A stretch of DNA of 44,042 nucleotides, taken from the NCBI GenBank assembly GCA_964617995.1, contig CAZTXD010000012.1, forward strand, positions 1 to 44,042, written 5' to 3'. A program made the position numbers and the translations under genes. The notes beneath the pieces were generated by a model. That model saw only the letters and a list, made by a program, of their open reading frames with translations. It ran no database searches and was not told the DNA's origin. This document shows, one piece after another, positions 37,738-44,042 of the stretch (position 1 is the first letter of the stretch; each line of letters starts with the position of its first letter). Source of the DNA: CAZTXD01 sp964617995. Lineage in GTDB: Bacteria > Actinomycetota > Acidimicrobiia > Spongiisociales > ZC4RG35.

Positions 37738-38784
37738 TCAGCGCGGAGCCAGCATTTGGCGCTCTTCGGCGAAATGACACGCGCTCGGATGAGGGTGAGC
37801 TGAGCGATTGACCAGCTCGGGAACCTCGATCGCACACCGCTCCTCTGCCTTCCAGCAGCGTGTCCGGAACCGGCACCCCGAGGGAGGGTTGGCGGGGCTG
37901 GGCACATCTCCTTCCAGCACGACTCTGGCTCGCATGCCGCGCAGCTCCGGGTCGGGATAGGGTACCGCCGAGAGCAGAGCCTGGGTGTAGGGATGGGTGG
38001 GGTGGTGGTAGACGTCATCGCGCGACGCCATCTCCACGATCTTTCCCAGATACATGACGGCGACGCGATCCGAGATGTGCCGCACCACCGACAGGTCATG
38101 GGCAATGAACAGGTAGGACAGCTCGAACTCCTCCTGCAGGCGGCGCAGTAGGTTTATCACCTGGGCCTGGATGGAAACGTCCAGCGCCGACACTGGCTCG
38201 TCGAGGATGATGAGCTGCGGGTTGAGGGCCAACGCCCGAGCCACCCCGATGCGCTGACGCTGTCCACCGGAGAACTCATGGGGATAGCGGCGGCCGTGCT
38301 CGGGCGATAGTCCCACCAGGTCGAGCAGCTCGTTGACGCGGCTGGGACCGTCATCCCCCCACAGCCGGTGGATCTTCAGCGGCTCCCCGACGATTTCGCG
38401 TACGGTCATCCGTGGGTTCAGCGATGCGAACGGATCCTGGAAGAGGATCTGCACCTGCCGGCGGACGGCGCGCATCTGTCGTCTCGAGAACCCGGATATG
38501 TCCTCTCCCTTGAAGACGATCTTGCCCGCCGTCGGCTCCAGCAGCCGCATCACCGTCCTCGCCACGGTGGACTTGCCGCAACCCGACTCGCCGACCAGTC
38601 CCAGCGTTTCACCCGCGGCGAGACTGAAACTGACCCCGTCCACGGCGCGGACCGCCGCATAGCCTCGACGGACGAGCCCGCTCTTGAGTGGGAAGTGCTT
38701 GGTGAGTCCCTCGACTCGGAGCAGTTCCTCTCCCGGCCTGATTCGCCTGTCCGGGTCGATGGCGTGTGATGGCGGGCCTGTCAA
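37738..38784 (-). CDS. dppF: Peptide ABC transporter ATP-binding protein (OppF/DppF)
   Basis: A protein of 348 aa. Walker A GESGCGKST, Q-loop FQDPFASLNP, signature FSGGQRQRIGVARAL, Walker B LIILDEPVSALDVS and H-loop FIAHDL. The C-terminal oligopeptide domain has PNPPSGCRFRTRC-like Cys residues that can bind an iron-sulfur cluster in this subfamily. I start at TTG 38784, overlapping the dppD stop (TTGA). Last gene of the importer operon. Confidence 0.93.
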   Translation of the reverse strand: MTGPPSHAIDPDRRIRPGEELLRVEGLTKHFPLKSGLVRRGYAAVRAVDGVSFSLAAGETLGLVGESGCGKSTVARTVMRLLEPTAGKIVFKGEDISGFSRRQMRAVRRQVQILFQDPFASLNPRMTVREIVGEPLKIHRLWGDDGPSRVNELLDLVGLSPEHGRRYPHEFSGGQRQRIGVARALALNPQLIILDEPVSALDVSIQAQVINLLRRLQEEFELSYLFIAHDLSVVRHISDRVAVMYLGKIVEMASRDDVYHHPTHPYTQALLSAVPYPDPELRGMRARVVLEGDVPSPANPPSGCRFRTRCWKAEERCAIEVPELVNRSAHPHPSACHFAEERQMLAPR

Positions 38785-39824
38785 GAACGCTCCTCGGTGA
38801 GGTCGGTGCCGACCGCAGCTGCCACCTCGGCGATGAGGGCAGGCATCTCGTCGTGGAAGTGGCACGCCGACAGGTGACCACCCGCCACGGCCTGGAGCGC
38901 AGGGACTTCCTCACGGCACCTCGGGCGATCCTGGGAGAGCCGGCATCTGGGATGGAAGGCGCACCCGGAGGGTATGTCGATGAGGCTGGGAGGCTGACCC
39001 GGGATCGTGGGAAGCACGGCGGTGTCGGTGTCCAGCCGGGGAAGGCTGGCCATGAGCCCGAAGGTGTAGGGGTGCCGCGGTCGGTGGAAGATGGTGCTGA
39101 CATCTCCGATCTCGGCGATCCGCCCTCCGTACATGACGATGACCCGATCCGCCATCTCCGCCACGAGACCTAGGTCATGGGTGATGAGGATCGTGGCCGC
39201 GCCGGTCTCCTTCTGGGCCTTCTGCAGCACGTCGAGCACCTGAGCCTGAATGGTCACGTCCAGGGCCGTCGTCGGCTCGTCGGCGATCAACACCCGGGGC
39301 AGGTTTGCGATTGCCATGGCGATCATCGCCCGCTGTCGCATCCCGCCGGAGAACTCGTGTGGGTACTGGCCGAAGCGGATGTCGGGTTGGGGCACACCCA
39401 CCGCGTCCAGCAGCTCGATGGCGCGCTCCCTCGCCTGCTCCCCGTCCAGGTCGCTGTTGTGGACCCGTAGCGTCTCGGTGATCTGCCATCCGACCGTGAA
39501 GACCGGGTTGAGCGACGTCATCGGGTCCTGAAAGATCATGGAGATCTCCTTCCCCCGGATCTGTCTCAGACGTCGCTTCGATACCGTGAGCAAGTTCTCG
39601 GCTCCGAAGAGGACCTCTCCGCCGGTGATGCGGCCGGGAGGGCTCGGTATGAGCCGTAGCAGGGACATGACCGATACCGACTTGCCGGCTCCTGACTCGC
39701 CGACGATGCACAGGGTCTCTCCCGGGTACAGGTCCCAGCTCACATCGTCGACGGCGTGGACCACACCCTCGGGCGTTTTGAAGTCGACGGTGAGGTTGCG
39801 GACCTGGAGAACGGGTGCCGTCAC
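38781..39824 (-). CDS. dppD: Peptide ABC transporter ATP-binding protein (OppD/DppD)
   Basis: A protein of 347 aa. Walker A GESGAGKSV, Q-loop FQDPMTSLNP, signature FSGGMRQRAMIAMAIA, Walker B VLIADEPTTALDVT and H-loop LITHDL. The C-terminal oligo_HPY region has GCAFHPRC. It pairs with the dppF product. GTG 39824 overlaps the permease stop by one base. Confidence 0.94.
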   Translation of the reverse strand: MTAPVLQVRNLTVDFKTPEGVVHAVDDVSWDLYPGETLCIVGESGAGKSVSVMSLLRLIPSPPGRITGGEVLFGAENLLTVSKRRLRQIRGKEISMIFQDPMTSLNPVFTVGWQITETLRVHNSDLDGEQARERAIELLDAVGVPQPDIRFGQYPHEFSGGMRQRAMIAMAIANLPRVLIADEPTTALDVTIQAQVLDVLQKAQKETGAATILITHDLGLVAEMADRVIVMYGGRIAEIGDVSTIFHRPRHPYTFGLMASLPRLDTDTAVLPTIPGQPPSLIDIPSGCAFHPRCRLSQDRPRCREEVPALQAVAGGHLSACHFHDEMPALIAEVAAAVGTDLTEERS

Positions 39825-40747
39825 TACCTGGCCTCCAGGGTCCGCAGACGCGGATCGAGAGCATCCCTCAACCCGTCACCCATGAGGTTGAAGGCGAGCA
39901 CTGCCAGGAAGATAACGACGCCCGGGAAAGTCGTCATGTGGGGGTGGCTGTATATGTAGTTGCGTCCGTCGCCCAGCATCGTGCCCCACTCAGGGGTCGG
40001 CGACTCGACGCCCAGGCCCAAGAACCCCAGCCCGGCCGCGACCAGTATCGTGATGCCGATCGAGACCGTCCCCTGGACTATCACCGGCGCCCAGGAGTTG
40101 GCCAGCACGTGCCGCGACAGGATCCGGAGGTCGCCCCCACCGAGAGCCCTGGCGGCCTCGACATAGACCTCCTCCCTGACGGACAGCACCTGCCCCCGGA
40201 CCAGCCGGATGAAGATCGGGACGACGCTGACCCCCACCGCGATGATCACATTGCGCAAACCGACGCCGAGCACCGCCACCAGGCCAAGGGCGAGCAGCAC
40301 CGCGGGGAAGGAGAAGAGGGTGTCGGCGAGGCGCTGCACTCCCATGTCGACCCACCTCCCGTAGTAGCCGGAGACGACGCCGAGGGGGATCCCGATCAGC
40401 ATGCCCAAGCCGACTGCCGCCAGCCCGATGAACAGCGTGATCCTGGTTCCGAACAGGATACGGGTGAGGACATCACGTCCCAGATGATCGGTGCCCAGCC
40501 AGTGCTCCGCCGATGGGGTGGTCAACGCCTGGGATAGGTTCTGCTGGACCGGATCGTGGGGTGTGAGTACCGGAGCCAGGGTTCCGAGAAGGGTGAAGAT
40601 GACCAGGATGGTGAGCCCGATCAATGCGGGGATGTTGCGCCGGAACCGCCGCCAGGCGGCACCACGGGGGGGTTCGGACTGCGCCTGAGCGGGCTGAGGA
40701 GGTCCACTCTCCTCCCAGCCTTCCATCGCTCGCTCGGTGGACATCAT
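39824..40747 (-). CDS. dppC: Peptide ABC transporter permease (OppC/DppC)
   Basis: A protein of 307 aa. N-terminal OppC-N segment with the first span IPALIGLTILVIFTLLGTLAP, then WLGTDHLGRDVLTRILFGTR, a hallmark of DppC. The EAA loop reads YVEAARALGGGDLRILSRHV. About six spans in total. ATG 40747 overlaps the dppB stop (ATGA). Confidence 0.94.
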   Translation of the reverse strand: MMSTERAMEGWEESGPPQPAQAQSEPPRGAAWRRFRRNIPALIGLTILVIFTLLGTLAPVLTPHDPVQQNLSQALTTPSAEHWLGTDHLGRDVLTRILFGTRITLFIGLAAVGLGMLIGIPLGVVSGYYGRWVDMGVQRLADTLFSFPAVLLALGLVAVLGVGLRNVIIAVGVSVVPIFIRLVRGQVLSVREEVYVEAARALGGGDLRILSRHVLANSWAPVIVQGTVSIGITILVAAGLGFLGLGVESPTPEWGTMLGDGRNYIYSHPHMTTFPGVVIFLAVLAFNLMGDGLRDALDPRLRTLEAR

Positions 40748-41670
40748 TGCCCTCCCAGCCTGATCCTGGGATTCACGTACGAGTAGAGGACGTCGACGAC
40801 GAGGTTCACGATGATGAACAGGAGGGCGAAGACGATGATGATCCCCTGGACCACCGGGAAGTCCCGGGAGAAGATCGAGTCGACCAGGAGACGACCGATC
40901 CCGGGCCAGGCGAAGACGAACTCGGTCAGGACTGCCCCACCCAGAAGGCTGCCGAACTGGATTCCGATGATGGTGAGCACCGGGATGAAGGCGTTGCGGA
41001 GGGCGTGTAGGTAGACGACATTGCGGTCGGTGACACCCTTGGACTGGGCGGTGCGCACGTAGTCCTGCTCCAGCACCTCCAGCATGCTGGCCCGGGTCAT
41101 CCTCGCCACGAGTGCGATCGAGAACAGGCCCAACGTCACTCCCGGGAGCACGATACTGGTGGGCTGGCCGGCTCCTGCGGCCGGGAACCATCCCAGGTTC
41201 ACCGCGAAGAGGAGGATCAGCAGCAACCCCAGCCAGTACACGGGCATGGAGATGCCCAGCACCGATGCCACCGAGATCAGGTGGTCGGGTAGCCGGTTGC
41301 GAAAACGGGCCGCCACCGCGCCACCGACGACACCCAGGACAGAGCCGAACACGGTGGCCACAGTGGCGAGCTGGACGGTGCGGGGCAGGCGGGCGCTGAT
41401 CTCGTGCCACACCGGCTGACGCGTACGCGCTGAGATGCCGAGGTCGCCCTGCACCAGACCCCCCACGTAACGTCCGTATTGCACCAAGAGGGGCTCATCC
41501 AACCCCATCCGGTCCCGGATACGTTGGACGTCCTCGGGTGACGCGAGCAGGCCGGCGATGGTGCGGGCAGGGTCACCGGGCAGGGCGTGGATCAGGGCAA
41601 AGGCTATCACGGAGACCCCGAACAGCGTGACGATCGACAACCCCAGGCGTCTGCCGAAGTATGCGATCAA
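40744..41670 (-). CDS. dppB: Peptide ABC transporter permease (OppB/DppB)
   Basis: A protein of 308 aa. The start MIAYFGRRLGLSIVTLFGVS and ALPGDPAR are typical of DppB. The EAA loop is DYVRTAQSKGVTDRNVVYLHALRNAFIP. Six spans. Separated from the binding-protein gene by 163 bases that hold a strong hairpin (41759-41801). Confidence 0.94.
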   Translation of the reverse strand: MIAYFGRRLGLSIVTLFGVSVIAFALIHALPGDPARTIAGLLASPEDVQRIRDRMGLDEPLLVQYGRYVGGLVQGDLGISARTRQPVWHEISARLPRTVQLATVATVFGSVLGVVGGAVAARFRNRLPDHLISVASVLGISMPVYWLGLLLILLFAVNLGWFPAAGAGQPTSIVLPGVTLGLFSIALVARMTRASMLEVLEQDYVRTAQSKGVTDRNVVYLHALRNAFIPVLTIIGIQFGSLLGGAVLTEFVFAWPGIGRLLVDSIFSRDFPVVQGIIIVFALLFIIVNLVVDVLYSYVNPRIRLGGQ

Positions 41671-41758
41671 GCTAAACCCCTTTCCGCAGACCGTTCAGAT
41701 GGCATCGCCAACATGGTGCCCGGTTGCGGGCGCGTTCGGCCCACGGGACCGGGGGACA

Positions 41759-41801
41759 CCGCCCGAGGCCTGTCCCCGCCGGGAACGGGTGCCTCGGGCG
41801 G
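41759..41801 (-). terminator. Hairpin between binding-protein and permease genes
   Basis: CCGCCCGAGGC (41759-41769) and GCCTCGGGCGG (41791-41801) are perfect 11-base arms with a 21-base loop. Located in the operon after the binding-protein gene. No T-run. A likely mRNA-stabilising or attenuating hairpin that favours binding-protein expression. Confidence 0.65.
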
Positions 41802-41833
41802 CTGTCGCCACCGTCAGGCCACTCCTTTCTCAG

Positions 41834-43483
41834 TCACCCCGACGGTTGGGCATAGACGGCATAGAACTTCTCGTTGGGGCGGAACGAGATGTTCTCCAGA
41901 CCTGCCCGATACGCGATGGGGAAGCTCTGGGCATGGAGGAATATCCATGGCGCCTCCTCCATCACGATCTCGGCGGCCTGACAGTACAGGTCCTGCCTCG
42001 TCGCCTCGTCGACCTCGGACCGTGCCTGGTTCAACAGGTCGTCTACGTCCGGGTTGGAGTAGAAGCTGGTGGCCAGCCCGTTGGGCGGATGCTGGTCGGT
42101 CTGGAACTGCACCATGTGCTGGAAGGAGTCCAGGAAGCTCGGGGCCCATCCCAGCAGGTGGATGTCGGCGGCTCGTGTCTCCGTGGGCTCCTGGATGGTT
42201 CCGACGTAGGTCGGGAAGTCCATGGTCTCGGGGCCGGATATCTGCAGTCCGACCTCGGTGAGAAATCCGGCTACCGCCTCGGCCACCTGGAAGTCCTGGA
42301 CGTAGCGCCCGGTGGGGGCGATGAACTCGAGCGCCATGCCTTCGGCCCCCGCATCGGTGAGCAGCTCACGGGCGCGGTCCGGGTCGTACTCGTACCCGCC
42401 GACCGAGCAGTGTCCGAACAGGCTCTGGTGCATGGGAGCGTCCACCGCCTCGGCGGCACCGAACAGGACGTTCTCGATGATGGCTTCCTTGTCCACCGCG
42501 TAGTTCATGGCCTGCCGGATCCGCACATCGTCGATGGCTTCACTGTTGATGGCGATGAAGATGGTGCGGTTACTCGGTGCTATCAGCACCTCGACCTCGG
42601 GGTCCGCCTCGAGGGCCGTCAGATCGCTCACGGGCGGCAGCATGATCATGTCGACCCCTTGATCGGCCGGGGCCCGGATGAGGCTGACCCGGGTCGCCGC
42701 CTCGGGCACGATCTGGAACTCGACGGTGCCGTAATGGGGCAACTCACCCCAGTAGTCGTCGAACCTGTCCACCACCAGCCGGTCACCGGGGGTGTAGCTG
42801 GTGAACGAATAGGGCCCGGTGCCGACCGGCTCTTCGAGATCGAGGTATGCGTCACCCTCGATGCTCGCAGGTGAGACGACTCCCGAAGCGAGGAACGAGA
42901 GGCTGGCGAGGAACGGAGGGAAAGGCTCGGCCAAGGTGACCTCCACCGTGTGCTCGTCCAGCGCCTCCACGCTCTCTATGGCATTGAGGTGATCCCGCAC
43001 CGAGACCTGCACCTCGGGGTCGGTGACTCGCTCGAGTGTGGCGACCACGGCATCGGCGTTGAACGGCTCGCCGTCGTGGAACTGCGCACCCTCCACCAGA
43101 TTGAAGGTGTAGGTGAGCCCGTCGTCGCTGACCGACCAATCCTGGGCGAGCTGGGGTTGGACGTTGCCTTCCTCGTCGATCGTGGTGAGGGTTTCCACCA
43201 CGTACTCGACCATGTTCTCCGTGGTGGTGGTGGTCTGCGCCGCCGGGTCCAGGGTGTCGAGGTCGATGCTCACCGCTATGCGGAAGGTGTCGTCTGAGAC
43301 TCCCTCATCGGGTGGGGTTGTCTCCTCGGGCTCCCCGTCCGGCTCGGTCACGTCCGGTGCTTCCGTGACAGGTGCTTCAGTGACAGGTGCTTCCGTGACA
43401 GGTGCTTCGACCTCGGGGTCGGCACAGGCCGCCACTACGAGGGCCAAAGCTGCGAGAAGGGTTAGCCAACGGATTCGCCTCAT
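41834..43483 (-). CDS. dppA: Peptide/solute-binding lipoprotein (SBP family 5)
   Basis: A protein of 549 aa from ATG 43483, chosen because GAGAGG lies 9 bases upstream; ATG 43492 is too close to it. Signal and lipobox: RWLTLLAALALVVAAC, with lipidation Cys. Next comes a flexible linker with VTEAP tandem repeats and many Glu/Pro residues. The SBP_bac_5 domain begins near residue 67 (FRIAVSIDLDTLDPA) and includes GPYSFTSYTPGDRLVVDRFDDYWG and IRQAMNYAVDKEAIIENV. It captures the substrate for dppBCDF. The name reflects the family; the ligand may be a peptide or other solute. Confidence 0.93.
   Translation of the reverse strand: MRRIRWLTLLAALALVVAACADPEVEAPVTEAPVTEAPVTEAPDVTEPDGEPEETTPPDEGVSDDTFRIAVSIDLDTLDPAAQTTTTTENMVEYVVETLTTIDEEGNVQPQLAQDWSVSDDGLTYTFNLVEGAQFHDGEPFNADAVVATLERVTDPEVQVSVRDHLNAIESVEALDEHTVEVTLAEPFPPFLASLSFLASGVVSPASIEGDAYLDLEEPVGTGPYSFTSYTPGDRLVVDRFDDYWGELPHYGTVEFQIVPEAATRVSLIRAPADQGVDMIMLPPVSDLTALEADPEVEVLIAPSNRTIFIAINSEAIDDVRIRQAMNYAVDKEAIIENVLFGAAEAVDAPMHQSLFGHCSVGGYEYDPDRARELLTDAGAEGMALEFIAPTGRYVQDFQVAEAVAGFLTEVGLQISGPETMDFPTYVGTIQEPTETRAADIHLLGWAPSFLDSFQHMVQFQTDQHPPNGLATSFYSNPDVDDLLNQARSEVDEATRQDLYCQAAEIVMEEAPWIFLHAQSFPIAYRAGLENISFRPNEKFYAVYAQPSG
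43356..43409 (-). repeat. 15-bp tandem repeat encoding VTEAP
   Basis: Three full units of GGTGCTTC(C/A)GTGACA plus a partial fourth, in frame in the lipoprotein linker. Units differ by one base. Copy number could vary by slippage, changing the tether length. Confidence 0.9.
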
Positions 43484-43511
43484 TTTTCTCATCCTCTCTG
43501 GGTCTGGCTAG

Positions 43512-43538
43512 TCGACCCCGATACGGGACCGGGGTCGA
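43512..43538. promoter_or_regulatory. Inverted repeat in the leader of the lipoprotein gene
   Basis: TCGACCCCG (43512-43520) and CGGGGTCGA (43530-43538), perfect 9-base arms with a 9-base spacer, 28 bases upstream of the ATG. Operator or leader hairpin. Confidence 0.5.
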
Positions 43539-43643
43539 AGAACCGACGCTACCGCATCGGAACCGGATATGAGGGAGAGGCCTGCGACGGTTACACCGAT
43601 TGTCCCCCCGGTCCAGGTGCAGACCACGGAAGTGGTGGTACTG

Positions 43644-43656
43644 TTGACCACGTCAA
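43644..43656. promoter_or_regulatory. Palindrome TTGAC-CAC-GTCAA before the MarR-type gene
   Basis: 5-base perfect arms, 20 bases before the ATG of the regulator and in the divergent control region with the ABC importer. The left arm is also a possible -35 (TTGACC). It is a candidate autoregulatory operator. Confidence 0.45.
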
Positions 43657-43676
43657 AGATATCGTTGAGTGAGGCC

Positions 43677-44042
43677 ATGACCGATCAGTCGATCGACGAC
43701 CGGATCGCAGCCGTCCGTTCCTTCAGCCGCTTCTACACCGATGTCATCGGTGTTCTCCGTGAGGGGTTGCTCCAGACGCCCTACTCGTTGACTGAGGCGC
43801 GCATCATCTTCGAGCTGGCGCAGCGTGACGTGACTGAGGTCACCGAATTGCGGCGCACTCTTCACATCGACGCCGGCTATATGAGTCGGATCCTGGCACG
43901 GTTCCACTCCGATGGCCTCGTCATCCGGGAGAAGTCGGCGGCCGATGCCCGTCGCCAGATCATTCGCCTGACTGAACAGGGTCGCGCCGCGTTCAACACA
44001 CTCGACACCCGATCCACCGAGGAGATTCGGGAGCTGCTGGAC
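43677..44042 (+). CDS. MarR-type regulator, probably MarR-GNAT fusion, partial
   Basis: 122 codons, open at the window end. The start MTDQSIDDRIAAVRSFSRFYTDVIG is followed by LLQTPYSLTEARIIFELAQR and the winged helix (VTELRRTLHIDAGYMSRILARFHSDGLV, then the wing EKSAADARRQIIRLTEQG). The phrase RSFSRFYT...LREGLL...YSLTEARI...DAGYMSRIL is characteristic of actinobacterial proteins that fuse a MarR domain to a C-terminal GNAT, so a GNAT probably follows beyond the edge (inference). It is divergent from the peptide importer and may control it. Confidence 0.85.
   Translation, partial: MTDQSIDDRIAAVRSFSRFYTDVIGVLREGLLQTPYSLTEARIIFELAQRDVTEVTELRRTLHIDAGYMSRILARFHSDGLVIREKSAADARRQIIRLTEQGRAAFNTLDTRSTEEIRELLD

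Overview
The window is a high-GC actinobacterial chromosome segment that carries the replication origin. The gene order cca/pcnA - (murJ-type C-terminal domain) - sigM-like sigma and anti-sigma - trxB - trxA - cwlM-like - parB - parA - rsmG - jag - yidC - yidD - rnpA - rpmH - dnaA - oriC - dnaN - recF - dciA - gyrB - gyrA - DUF3566 matches the classic Actinobacteria oriC neighbourhood known from Mycobacterium. Codon use, GTG/TTG starts and the divergence of several proteins suggest a deep lineage such as Acidimicrobiia rather than Mycobacteriales. That placement is an inference.

Layout. 1-2011 (minus): a partial CCA-adding enzyme and a lone PilT-like ATPase. 2106-5999: a divergent pair (HDAC-type deacetylase / GNAT), then DegV and a membrane pseudokinase with an external carbohydrate-binding-like domain that looks like the detached C-terminus of actinobacterial MurJ. 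6044-10192 (plus): ECF sigma, anti-sigma, a small membrane protein, thioredoxin reductase, thioredoxin, and a CwlM-like protein without amidase zinc ligands. 10185-15061 (minus): parB, parA, rsmG, jag, yidC, yidD, rnpA, rpmH, with two parS sites at 12453-12466 and 12502-12515. 15062-24725 (plus): dnaA promoter region, dnaA, oriC, dnaN, recF, dciA, gyrB, gyrA, DUF3566.

Beyond the conserved core: 24742-27196 (minus) is a KhtTU-like cation/proton antiporter operon with an unannotated 42-aa single-span peptide and a 214-aa protein of unknown function. 27253-27786 is a DUF1697 protein. 27908-37173 is a surface-glycan region: a flippase, an Nramp-like transporter with a 31-aa coupled membrane peptide, a Tat-exported sulfatase-fold hydrolase with Thr at the nucleophile position, three glycosyltransferases and two sulfotransferases. 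37309-37704 is a small membrane protein. 37738-43483 (minus) is a complete oligopeptide/dipeptide-type ABC importer, and the 5' part of a MarR-type regulator (probably a MarR-GNAT fusion) runs off the right edge.

How it works together: the centre holds initiation (dnaA/oriC), clamp (dnaN), repair (recF), helicase loading (dciA), topology (gyrBA), segregation (parABS) and membrane-protein insertion (yidC/jag). The left arm joins envelope-stress control (sigma/anti-sigma), redox (trxBA) and peptidoglycan regulators (MurJ-CTD-like, CwlM-like). Many genes overlap by 1-4 bases (ATGA, GTGA, TTGA, TGATG), so translational coupling is widespread. The most notable points are the orphan MurJ-CTD, the zinc-ligand-free CwlM, the rnpA reading frame with no ordinary start outside rpmH, Lys at GyrA position 83, a palindrome at the gyrB promoter start site, and two coupled micro-membrane proteins. 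All function calls come from reading the sequence; no database search was made.
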